Shown: positions 1-5,457 of the stretch, one piece after another
How the letters are laid out: each line of letters starts with the position of its first letter
How positions within the stretch are numbered: position 1 is the first letter of the stretch
Assembly (NCBI GenBank): GCA_024694785.1
Contig: JAILJL010000070.1
Coordinates: 1 to 5,457, forward strand
Length of the DNA: 5,457 bases
From: Lachnospiraceae bacterium
GTDB lineage: Bacteria > Bacillota > Clostridia > Lachnospirales > Lachnospiraceae
Direction of reading: 5' to 3'
Position numbers and translations under genes: made by a program
The notes under the pieces: model-generated
What the model was told of the DNA's origin: nothing
What the model saw: the letters and a program-made list of their open reading frames with translations, nothing else
Database searches by the model: none

Positions 1-360
1 GAATAATGGTGGTGTGACTGCATAATCGCATACCTTCCAGAGGTATTGCTCGAAAATATCTCGGTTAACCGAGTTATAGATATGAAGGATTGCTGTGCGG
101 TTCTTTCTTGCAAATTCAAGACCTACATTAAATGCAATCTCAACGGAATCAATGCTTGGATATTCGTTGATAATGGCATCCGCTTCTTCTGTTACTATTT
201 CTTCTATAAGCGCAGGCATATCCTGGTAGTGGTAGTAGAAAGAATTACGATTGATTCCGCATTTTTCTACAATGTCCTTAATTGTTATCTGATGCAACGG
301 TCTGTCTGAAAGAAGCTCCAGAAATGCCTCTTTAATTGCTTTTTTCGTAAGGTTTGTCAT
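1..360 (-). CDS. TetR/AcrR-family transcriptional regulator, N-terminal part (runs off left edge)
   Basis: This is a partial gene: 120 codons are open from an ATG at the complement of 358-360 to base 1, with no stop, so the C-terminus lies outside the window. The protein begins MTNLTKKAIKEAF. Residues about 5-50 form a classic TetR N-terminal helix-turn-helix: a first helix (KKAIKEAFLELL), then ITIKDIVEKCGINRNSFYYHY, where the recognition helix and the signature aromatic run F-Y-Y-H-Y are clear. A helical ligand/dimerisation domain begins after about residue 55, including an ARKNRTAILHIYNS stretch. TetR proteins are usually dimeric repressors that release DNA on binding a small ligand. The ligand and targets cannot be inferred here. 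The start lies 4 nt after the stop of the upstream DUF1836 gene, and its ribosome site (AAAAGG) lies inside the end of that gene, so the two are very likely co-transcribed. Confidence 0.9.
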   Translation of the reverse strand, partial: MTNLTKKAIKEAFLELLSDRPLHQITIKDIVEKCGINRNSFYYHYQDMPALIEEIVTEEADAIINEYPSIDSVEIAFNVGLEFARKNRTAILHIYNSVNRDIFEQYLWKVCDYAVTPPLF

Positions 361-364
361 AGTA

Positions 365-1084
365 TTAATCCTTTTTCTTACCTTGTTCCTTCTTCAAGGC
401 TTCTTTTTTCTTTGCCTCTTCTTTTTTTCGTTCTTCATCGAGCTTTTTCTGATGCTTTTTTTCCTCTTTCTCGAGGCGGATGCGCTCTTCCGGCGAAGGG
501 AAAGCGTCCACAATCTTTTCAAGTAAGTGTTTCCTTATGTATATTCCATAGGATAACTCGCAAAGGAAAGCGAAAGTCTGTAAGAATTCCTTATCACTTT
601 TGGGCGCGTCGGTAAAAAGGGTTTTGCTTAATTTAAACTGACGCTCGATATCCTTTTTCATAATCTTCATTCCTTCAGGCTCCGAAGTGAAGACTTCTTT
701 GTAGACATCCTCCATATTGAAATCTTCTGCATTAAAATAGCGAGAGTGAAGGGGATCCATTATTTTCTTGATATCGTTAATGGACAGGATATTCTTAAGA
801 TAGTATATAAATGTCAAACTTATAAGATGAGCTTTTGAATATTGCTTTTTTTCCGGCGATGGCAGAAGACCGCTCTTGGCATAATTATTGATCATGGTCT
901 TGGTAAGAATCTTGTCGTCATCAGAACGCTTGCCGGATTCCAAGTTTTTATCCATGAAGGTGGTCAACTGATCCATATATAAGTCGATGTTCGGAAACTC
1001 GTTAGCCTCGATAAAGTCGTTCTTATTCAAGATATTGAGAAGCATATCGAGTGCTATCGGAGTGTAGTCCTTATTATCAGACAT
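365..1084 (-). CDS. DUF1836 domain-containing protein (MerR-like HTH) with Lys/Glu-rich tail
   Basis: A 239-aa protein recognised as DUF1836 from the pattern PNIDLYMDQLTTFMD (about 31-45) followed by ILTKTMINNYAKSGLLP (about 59-75) and KKQYSKAHLISLTFIYYLKNILSINDI (about 79-104). The second block resembles the winged helix-turn-helix of MerR proteins (a turn, then G-L-L-P, then a Y-S-K-x-H helix), so DNA binding is plausible but inferred. The family has no assigned function that I know of. Residues about 199-239 are almost entirely Lys, Glu and Arg, a charged helix or coiled coil that is probably flexible and not part of the conserved domain. There is no signal peptide or membrane segment. The ATG is supported by a strong GGGAGGT site 7 nt upstream. 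The gene is first in a two-gene minus-strand unit with a TetR regulator and is transcribed divergently from pcrA. Confidence 0.87.
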   Translation of the reverse strand: MSDNKDYTPIALDMLLNILNKNDFIEANEFPNIDLYMDQLTTFMDKNLESGKRSDDDKILTKTMINNYAKSGLLPSPEKKQYSKAHLISLTFIYYLKNILSINDIKKIMDPLHSRYFNAEDFNMEDVYKEVFTSEPEGMKIMKKDIERQFKLSKTLFTDAPKSDKEFLQTFAFLCELSYGIYIRKHLLEKIVDAFPSPEERIRLEKEEKKHQKKLDEERKKEEAKKKEALKKEQGKKKD

Positions 1085-1121
1085 AATTGTACCTCCCAGG
1101 TTGAGCTTATGACTATATCAC

Positions 1122-1150
1122 ATTATAAGGTATTTAAAACTACATGACAA
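1122..1150 (-). promoter_or_regulatory. Predicted sigma-A promoter for the DUF1836-TetR unit
   Basis: Read on the minus strand, TTGTCA (complement of 1145-1150) and a perfect TATAAT (complement of 1122-1127) are separated by exactly 17 bp. Transcription would start near 1115, giving a leader of about 30 nt with the GGGAGGT ribosome site of the DUF1836 gene. It lies back to back with the pcrA promoter, the two -35 boxes being 15 bp apart. Promoter assignment is by motif only. Confidence 0.75.
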
Positions 1151-1165
1151 GATGACTTTTCTTGA

Positions 1166-1194
1166 TTGAGAAAAAACCGAACATATGTTATACT
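1166..1194 (+). promoter_or_regulatory. Predicted sigma-A promoter for pcrA (extended -10)
   Basis: TTGAGA (1166-1171) and TATACT (1189-1194) are spaced by 17 bp, with a TG one base before the -10 (1186-1187), making an extended -10 element. The start of transcription would be near 1201, about 27 nt ahead of the pcrA ATG. This also rules out the upstream in-frame TTG at 1162 as the translation start, since it would lie upstream of the transcript. Confidence 0.72.
1178..1191. promoter_or_regulatory. Candidate LexA (SOS box) operator overlapping the pcrA -10
   Basis: The 14 bases CGAACATATGTTAT match the Gram-positive LexA/DinR operator consensus (CGAAC-RNRY-GTTYC) at 12 of 14 positions. Both mismatches are at the right end, where the bases are also needed for the TATACT -10 element. 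The core AACATATGTT (1180-1189) is a perfect 10-bp palindrome. Placement across the spacer and -10 is what a LexA-type repressor site should show. UvrD-class helicases are known SOS genes, with E. coli uvrD as the classic case. That LexA binds here is inference. Confidence 0.55.
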
Positions 1195-1227
1195 TTTTGT
1201 ATAAAAGCGATAGGTGGTAGGGAAGTA

Positions 1228-3471
1228 ATGATTACTACGGAACAGTTGAATCCTGAACAACAGCAGGGCGTATACACGGTTAACGGCCCTGTTTTAATAT
1301 TGGCCGGAGCGGGCTCGGGTAAGACCAGAGTTTTAACTAACAGAACGGCATATCTTATTAAGGAGCGGTACGTCGATCCTTTCAATATTCTTGCGATTAC
1401 ATTTACCAATAAGGCCGCGGCAGAGATGAGAAGAAGGATTAATGAACTGGTGGGACATGGTGCGGAAGGCATATGGATTTCGACCTTTCATTCGTGTTGC
1501 GTGCGTATTCTTCGAAGATATGCCGACAGGATCGGATATGATACCGGATTTACAATATATGACAGCGATGATTCCAATTCTTTAATGAAGGATGTATTAA
1601 AGCGTCTTGAGATAGATAATAAGATTATTAAGGAGAAGACGGCTCTTAATGCGATATCTTCCGCTAAGAACGAGCTTATCGACACGGCACGGTTTCGTGT
1701 GGATGCGGGGGGAGATTTTAAATATCTTAAGCTTGCCTCAATTTATGAGGAGTATCAGAACAGTCTTAAGAAGAATAATGCTATGGATTTCGATGATCTT
1801 ATTATGAATACGGTCAAACTTCTCAGCATGGATAATGAAGTAAGGAATGCCTATCAGGAACGTTTTCAGTATATAATGGTCGATGAGTACCAGGATACCA
1901 ATACTGCCCAATTTGCCTTAATTGAGCTTCTTGCGGGCAAGTATAAGAACCTGTGCGTAGTAGGTGATGATGACCAGTCGATATATAAGTTCAGAGGCGC
2001 TAATATCAGGAATATCCTCGATTTCGAGAAGGTATATCCCGACGCTACGGTTATTAAGTTAGAGCAGAATTATCGTTCCACCAAGAATATACTTAATGCA
2101 GCGAATGAAGTTATTGCCAATAATATCGGGCGTAAGGCCAAGGCACTTTGGACCGAATCGGAAGAAGGCGATAAGGTCAAATTCGAGCAGTTTGATAACG
2201 GACAGGAAGAGGCTATATATATAGTGGCGGATATCGCGAGACGGGTAGGCGCGGGAGAGTGCGAATATAAGGATTGCGCGGTTTTATACAGAACCAATGC
2301 GCAGTCAAGACTTTTGGAAGAGCGATTTGTTAACAGAGGAATTCCGTATAAGCTTATCGGTGGAGTGAACTTTTATTCAAGAAAAGAGATTAAAGATATA
2401 CTTGCATATCTTAAGACCATAGATAACGGCAAGGATGATCTGGCTGTCACCAGAATTCTTAACGTACCGAAAAGGGGAATCGGGCAGACTACCGAAGGCA
2501 GAATCGCTGATTATGCATATGCCAACGGGATGAGCTTTTATGATGCGTTAAAGAAGGCATCGGAGATTCAAGGGGTATCGGCGGCAGTGAAGAAGATCGA
2601 GCCTTTTGTTGCTTTAATAGAGGATTTACGCGGTATTCTTGCAACATCCGGAATTGAGCAGACGGTTGAGAAGTTACTTGAAAAGACGGGATATGTGGAA
2701 GACCTTGTAATTGAGAATACCGATGAATCGAGGGCGAGAATCGAGAATATAGATGAACTTATATCCAAGATTGTGGATTATGAGAAGAATGAAGAGAACC
2801 CGACATTGTCAGGCTTCCTGGAAGAAGTTGCGCTTGTTGCGGAGGTTGATTCGCTGGATGAGGATTCGGATTATGTTATCTTGATGACTCTTCATGGAGC
2901 GAAGGGACTTGAATTCAAGAATGTATATATGTCGGGTATGGAGGATGGATTATTTCCTTCTTATATGTCGATTTCAAGCGGCAATAACGATGATCTTGAG
3001 GAAGAGCGAAGACTTTGTTACGTGGGGATTACCCGCGCAAAGAAGACATTGACTATGACAGCCGCACGTGCAAGAATGCTGCGCGGCGAGACACAGTATA
3101 ATCCTGTATCGCGTTTTATTAAGGAACTTCCGAAAGAAGTAATGGACGGATACTATAAGCCCCCAAAGACGGAAGATATGCCGGTTAACGATACATTTAA
3201 GAGAGCTAAGGCCTCATGGAAGAATAATTCTTTTGCGGAAAGCGTAAGTGCATATAAGTCTATGGCGGATATTAAGACAGGCAAGGATATGGGAAGCGCA
3301 TCTGCAGGACTTGATTATGCAGTGGGTGACAGAGTAAGCCATATTAAGTTTGGTGAAGGAATGGTATTAGAGATCAAGGATGGAGGAAGAGATTACGAAG
3401 TAACCGTTGATTTTGATGAAGCGGGTGTAAGGAAGATGTTTGCTTCTTTTGCAAAGTTAAAGAGGTGCTAA
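1228..3471 (+). CDS. pcrA: ATP-dependent DNA helicase PcrA (UvrD/Rep family, superfamily 1A)
   Basis: This 747-aa 3'-5' DNA helicase acts in nucleotide excision repair, removal of recombinase filaments, and transcription-coupled repair or conflict resolution with RNA polymerase. All SF1A motifs are present in order: Q motif LNPEQQ (7-12); Walker A GAGSGKT with K32; Ia TFTNKAAAEM (58-67); Ib STFHS (85-89); Walker B/DExx DEYQD (219-223); III GDDDQSIYKFRG (246-257, Q250); IV NYRS with R283; YRTNAQSR (354-361); the 2B hallmark VPKRGIG (413-419); V LHGAKGLEF (555-563); VI YVGITRAKK with R603. Residues about 697-747 (YAVGDRVSHIKFGEG onward) form the C-terminal Tudor-like domain of Gram-positive PcrA, linked to RNA polymerase binding. 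A variable linker spans about 630-690. Length is normal for the family. The ATG at 1228 is chosen over an upstream TTG because the latter lies in the promoter; AGGTGG and AGGGA ribosome sites precede the ATG. No ligase gene follows, unlike in Bacillus. Confidence 0.97.
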   Translation: MITTEQLNPEQQQGVYTVNGPVLILAGAGSGKTRVLTNRTAYLIKERYVDPFNILAITFTNKAAAEMRRRINELVGHGAEGIWISTFHSCCVRILRRYADRIGYDTGFTIYDSDDSNSLMKDVLKRLEIDNKIIKEKTALNAISSAKNELIDTARFRVDAGGDFKYLKLASIYEEYQNSLKKNNAMDFDDLIMNTVKLLSMDNEVRNAYQERFQYIMVDEYQDTNTAQFALIELLAGKYKNLCVVGDDDQSIYKFRGANIRNILDFEKVYPDATVIKLEQNYRSTKNILNAANEVIANNIGRKAKALWTESEEGDKVKFEQFDNGQEEAIYIVADIARRVGAGECEYKDCAVLYRTNAQSRLLEERFVNRGIPYKLIGGVNFYSRKEIKDILAYLKTIDNGKDDLAVTRILNVPKRGIGQTTEGRIADYAYANGMSFYDALKKASEIQGVSAAVKKIEPFVALIEDLRGILATSGIEQTVEKLLEKTGYVEDLVIENTDESRARIENIDELISKIVDYEKNEENPTLSGFLEEVALVAEVDSLDEDSDYVILMTLHGAKGLEFKNVYMSGMEDGLFPSYMSISSGNNDDLEEERRLCYVGITRAKKTLTMTAARARMLRGETQYNPVSRFIKELPKEVMDGYYKPPKTEDMPVNDTFKRAKASWKNNSFAESVSAYKSMADIKTGKDMGSASAGLDYAVGDRVSHIKFGEGMVLEIKDGGRDYEVTVDFDEAGVRKMFASFAKLKRC

Positions 3472-3505
3472 TTGCCAATTTTTCGTGAATTAGTGGGAAG
3501 AAATG

Positions 3506-3534
3506 TTGGCAAACGGCAGTCATTGTGCTATCAT
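3506..3534 (+). promoter_or_regulatory. Predicted sigma-A promoter for the small membrane-protein gene
   Basis: TTGGCA (3506-3511) and TATCAT (3529-3534) are 17 bp apart, with a TG one base before the -10 (3526-3527), so it is an extended -10 promoter like that of pcrA. Transcription would start near 3541, giving a leader of about 43 nt ending in AAAGGAG (3569-3575), 8 nt from the ATG at 3584. It overrules a longer reading frame from the ATG at 3503, which would begin within the promoter. No clear terminator separates it from pcrA, so read-through may add to expression. Confidence 0.68.
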
Positions 3535-3583
3535 TACAAGTAACGGAAATGTTGTCCAATTTATATATAAAGGAGCGAGGATT

Positions 3584-3850
3584 ATGAATACTAAGAAACT
3601 TGAAGAATTAATTAACAACTCTGCACTTGGCGAATTATTGCATAGGGAAGAAGCTAAGAAGGAAAAGAAGCATACCGTGCTTATAGTTCTTGCGGTTATC
3701 GGTGCACTGGCAGCAATCGGTTGTGCAGTTTATGCAGCATATCGTTTCTTTGCTCCTGATTATCTTGATGATTTTGAGGATGAATTCGAGGATGAATTTG
3801 ATGACGACTTCTTTGATGATGAAGAAGAGGAAGGCGAAGACGAAGAATAA
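3584..3850 (+). CDS. Small single-pass membrane protein with highly acidic repetitive tail, function unknown
   Basis: An 88-aa protein in three parts. Residues 1-30 are a short helix (KLEELINNSALGELLHREE) ending in a Lys-rich patch (KKEKKH). Residues about 31-56 are a hydrophobic membrane segment rich in Ala, Val, Ile and Leu. Residues 57-88 are almost wholly Asp and Glu, with Phe at every fourth place (LDDF, EDEF, EDEF, DDDF at 61-76). The positive-inside rule suggests the N-terminus is cytoplasmic and the acidic tail outside; this is inference. There is no lipobox and no convincing signal-peptidase site. The ATG has an excellent AAAGGAG site at 8 nt. The gene has its own promoter and terminator, so it looks like a genuine one-gene unit. 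I do not recognise a named family. The general design, a short anchor plus acidic tail, resembles many unannotated Lachnospiraceae proteins. A role in cation binding or in membrane-protein partnering would be speculation. Confidence 0.85.
   Translation: MNTKKLEELINNSALGELLHREEAKKEKKHTVLIVLAVIGALAAIGCAVYAAYRFFAPDYLDDFEDEFEDEFDDDFFDDEEEEGEDEE
3764..3811 (+). repeat. Degenerate 12-bp tandem repeat encoding [D/E/L]-D-[D/E]-F tetrapeptides
   Basis: Four in-frame 12-bp units (3764-3775, 3776-3787, 3788-3799, 3800-3811) encode LDDF, EDEF, EDEF and DDDF. The second and third differ only in the last base (GAGGATGAATTC/T). The outer units are more diverged. Units that are multiples of three can expand or shrink without breaking the frame, so copy number may vary between strains. 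Confidence 0.7.
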
Positions 3851-3872
3851 TCATCGGTTAATATGTGATTTT

Positions 3873-3903
3873 AAGGGTTCGCTGATGCGAGCCCTTTTAT
3901 TTT
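3873..3903 (+). terminator. Intrinsic (Rho-independent) terminator after the small gene
   Basis: A 10-bp stem (AAGGGTTCGC, 3873-3882, with GCGAGCCCTT, 3887-3896) contains one G-U pair and a 4-nt TGAT loop. It is followed by TTATTTT, a U-tract broken by one A. It sits 22 nt after the stop of the small membrane-protein gene and ends just 20 nt before the rlmD start codon. Confidence 0.85.
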
Positions 3904-3923
3904 GGCGTGATAAGGATGGATAT

Positions 3924-5381
3924 ATGAAAAAAGGCGAGATAGTAGAGGGAATAGTTAAGAAGATCAGTTTTCCGAATAAGTGCGAGGTAGTAACAAGTGA
4001 AGGGGATATCGTATATACCAAGAACGGACTAATCGGGCAGGAGGTTCGCGTACGTGTGCTTAAGAAGAGGCATGGCGTATGTGAAGGCGATATAATCGAG
4101 GTGATTAAAGCAGCGGATAATGAGGTTGTACCTGCGATGTGTCCGCATTTTAACGAATGCGGCGGATGTACATATCAGAATCTAAGCTATGATGACCAGG
4201 TAAAACTTAAAGAGAGTGAATTAAGAGAACTTTTTGCAGGTGTTATTGATAAGGAGACATTTGACAGAGTCTGGGAAGGCGTAAGGAAGAGTCCTCTTCA
4301 GTTTGAATACAGGAATAAGATGGAGTTTTCGTTCGGCGATCTATATAAGGAAGGACCGCTGTCTCTTGGCATGCATAAGAGGGGAAGCTTCTATGATGTG
4401 GTGCCGGTTGAATCATGTAAGATTGTGGATGAGGATTATCGTAAGATTCTTCATGAAACTCTTATGTACTTCAGAGGCGTTAACGGTACTTATTTTCATA
4501 AGATACGACATGAGGGATATCTTCGGCATCTTCTGGTCCGTAAGGCCAAGGCTACGGGTGAGATACTGATTGATCTTGTTACGACAACAGAAATGAACTT
4601 TGAGTCCGGATATAAGGATGAAGAGACCATGCTTAATGCATATAAGGATTGTCTGTTGAGCTTAACCCTCGATGGTAAGATGGTTGCTGTGCTTCATACG
4701 AAGAATGATTCTGTGGCGGATACGATTAACGATGAAGGTACAGATGTGCTTTACGGACAGGATTATTTCTATGAAGAGCTTCTCGGACTTAAGTTTAAGA
4801 TATCACCGTTTTCTTTCTTTCAGACGAATTCTAAGGGTGCGGAGTTACTTTATAGTACTGCAAGAGAATTTATCGGGGATTCGATTAAGAAGGGCGCGAC
4901 TGTATTTGATTTATATTCCGGAACGGGTACTATAGCGCAGGTATTGTCGCCGGCAGCAGGACGTGTGGTCGGAGTAGAAATAGTGCCTGAAGCAGTTGAG
5001 GCAGCGAAGGTTAATGCTAAGCTTAATAACCTTAATAATTGCGAATTCATAGCGGCTGATGTGCTAAAAGCGCTCGACGAGATAACCGATAAACCTGATT
5101 TTATAGTGCTTGATCCACCTCGTGACGGAATACACCCGAAGGCATTGGAGAAGATAATTGACTATAATGTGGGCAGAATGATATATATAAGCTGTAAGCC
5201 CACAAGCCTTGCGAGAGATCTCAAGGTCTTGCAGGCTCGTGGATACCATGCTGAAAGAATGTGTGCAGTCGATATGTTTCCGGGAACGGTGCATGTGGAG
5301 ACGTGCGTCCTCTTGTCCCACCAACAGGTCAAGAAGTCTGTAACCATTGATTATACGCCTGATGGTGTTAAAGCCCGGTGA
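3924..5381 (+). CDS. rlmD: 23S rRNA (uracil-C5)-methyltransferase, RlmD/RlmCD (RumA) type
   Basis: This 485-aa SAM-dependent enzyme makes 5-methyluridine in 23S rRNA. Gram-positive members may modify one site (U1939) or two (U747 and U1939), and sequence alone does not decide which. Domains: TRAM RNA-binding domain (about 2-62); 4Fe-4S cluster cysteines C73, C79, C82 (C-x5-C-x2-C, spacing as in E. coli RlmD) and C165; a central insert; then a Rossmann methyltransferase domain with FFQTN (Q300), the SAM loop DLYSGTGT (329-336), VGVEIV (E352) and LDPPRDG (D397). The catalytic nucleophile is C424 in YISCKPTSLARDL, and the general base is E459 in HVETCVLL. The 35-residue gap between them equals that in E. 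coli. The ATG at 3924 has AAGGA 7 nt upstream; the frame is open further upstream but crosses the terminator and the small gene. After E459 a 26-residue tail replaces the few residues usual in E. coli, and its end (KKSVTIDYTPDGVKAR) is unfamiliar to me. Confidence 0.94.
   Translation: MKKGEIVEGIVKKISFPNKCEVVTSEGDIVYTKNGLIGQEVRVRVLKKRHGVCEGDIIEVIKAADNEVVPAMCPHFNECGGCTYQNLSYDDQVKLKESELRELFAGVIDKETFDRVWEGVRKSPLQFEYRNKMEFSFGDLYKEGPLSLGMHKRGSFYDVVPVESCKIVDEDYRKILHETLMYFRGVNGTYFHKIRHEGYLRHLLVRKAKATGEILIDLVTTTEMNFESGYKDEETMLNAYKDCLLSLTLDGKMVAVLHTKNDSVADTINDEGTDVLYGQDYFYEELLGLKFKISPFSFFQTNSKGAELLYSTAREFIGDSIKKGATVFDLYSGTGTIAQVLSPAAGRVVGVEIVPEAVEAAKVNAKLNNLNNCEFIAADVLKALDEITDKPDFIVLDPPRDGIHPKALEKIIDYNVGRMIYISCKPTSLARDLKVLQARGYHAERMCAVDMFPGTVHVETCVLLSHQQVKKSVTIDYTPDGVKAR
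5292..5315 (+). other. Possible integration hotspot (attachment-site region) at the 3' end of rlmD
   Basis: These codons (His457 to Leu464, HVETCVLL) contain the catalytic Glu and are among the most conserved in the RumA/RlmD family. From memory, integrative and conjugative elements and chimeric phages in streptococci (for example the Phi-m46.1 type) insert at this very block in the rum gene. The bases here resemble that site in codon order. No integrase gene or second copy of the site is visible in this window, so this marks a potential or past site only. Confidence 0.25.
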
Positions 5382-5457
5382 AAACAACCATTAAAAGTCC
5401 AGCAGATTTGGCTACTACGAGCCCAGAAGAAAAAGCCAATTCAGTCCAATAAAAAAA

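Noticed and set aside
60..73. Perfect 14-bp palindrome CTCGGTTAACCGAG
   Set aside because: It lies in the middle of the TetR coding sequence, far from any promoter. One such palindrome in a window of this size is within chance expectation, so it is not called an operator.
1162..1227. Upstream TTG start that would lengthen PcrA by 22 residues
   Set aside because: The extension overlaps the promoter -35/-10 and the likely transcription start near 1201, has no ribosome site, and has no counterpart in the PcrA family, whose N-terminus begins just before the Q motif.
3472..3512. Inverted repeat TTGCCAA (3472-3478) and TTGGCAA (3506-3512) between pcrA and the small gene
   Set aside because: Only 7 bp with a 27-nt loop and no U-tract, so it is not a pcrA terminator. 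The right arm overlaps the -35 box, so an operator is possible, but the support is too weak.
3503..3583. Longer start (ATG 3503) for the small membrane protein
   Set aside because: It would begin within the promoter and lacks a ribosome site, whereas the ATG at 3584 has AAAGGAG at ideal spacing.
3690..3923. Upstream in-frame extension of rlmD through the small gene and the terminator
   Set aside because: The extra 78 residues are the out-of-frame reading of the acidic repeat and show no family similarity. The ATG at 3924 has a good ribosome site and starts the TRAM domain at the expected place.
5408..5439. Inverted repeat TTGGCT (5408-5413) and AGCCAA (5434-5439) as a terminator for rlmD
   Set aside because: The stem is 6 bp with a 20-nt loop and there is no following U-tract on the plus strand, so it does not meet the pattern of an intrinsic terminator.
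1..5457. CRISPR array, tRNA/rRNA genes, insertion sequence, toxin-antitoxin or defence genes
   Set aside because: I looked for direct repeats with spacers, clover-leaf or rRNA sequence, transposase motifs and paired small toxin genes, and saw none that hold up.

Overview
The window looks like chromosomal DNA of a Gram-positive Clostridia-type bacterium, most likely a Lachnospiraceae relative. This rests on several points: moderately AT-rich sequence, purine-rich Shine-Dalgarno sites, sigma-A-type promoters with 17-bp spacers, a DUF1836 protein (a Firmicutes family), and a PcrA-type helicase with the C-terminal Tudor-like domain. The taxonomic call is inference from gene content, not a database match.

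Layout, left to right. A minus-strand pair of DNA-binding-type regulators occupies 1-1084: a DUF1836 protein (365-1084), followed 4 nt later by a TetR-family regulator that runs off the left edge (1-360). A 143-bp divergent intergenic region (1085-1227) holds two back-to-back promoters. One drives the regulator pair leftward and the other drives the helicase gene pcrA (1228-3471) rightward. The -10 region of the pcrA promoter overlaps a 14-bp near-match to the Gram-positive LexA (SOS) operator. After pcrA, a separate promoter (3506-3534) drives a small gene (3584-3850). It encodes a single-pass membrane protein with a very acidic, Phe-punctuated repetitive tail. That gene ends at a good intrinsic terminator (3873-3903), and only 20 nt later the rlmD/rumA-type rRNA uracil-5-methyltransferase gene begins (3924-5381). 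The last 76 bp hold no gene I can support.

Working together: pcrA (DNA repair and replication) and rlmD (23S rRNA modification) are housekeeping genes sharing a strand, and no shared pathway is evident. The regulator pair probably forms its own operon. Its targets cannot be read from this window.

Most of the window is ordinary core genome, and I do not see a convincing new defence or mobile system. The points most worth a second look are: (i) the LexA-like box on pcrA; (ii) the 3' end of rlmD, a gene family known as an integration hotspot for conjugative elements, which here carries an unusual C-terminal tail just before the sequence ends; (iii) the terminator placed immediately before rlmD; (iv) the small acidic membrane protein of unknown function; and (v) the coupling of a DUF1836 protein to a TetR regulator.
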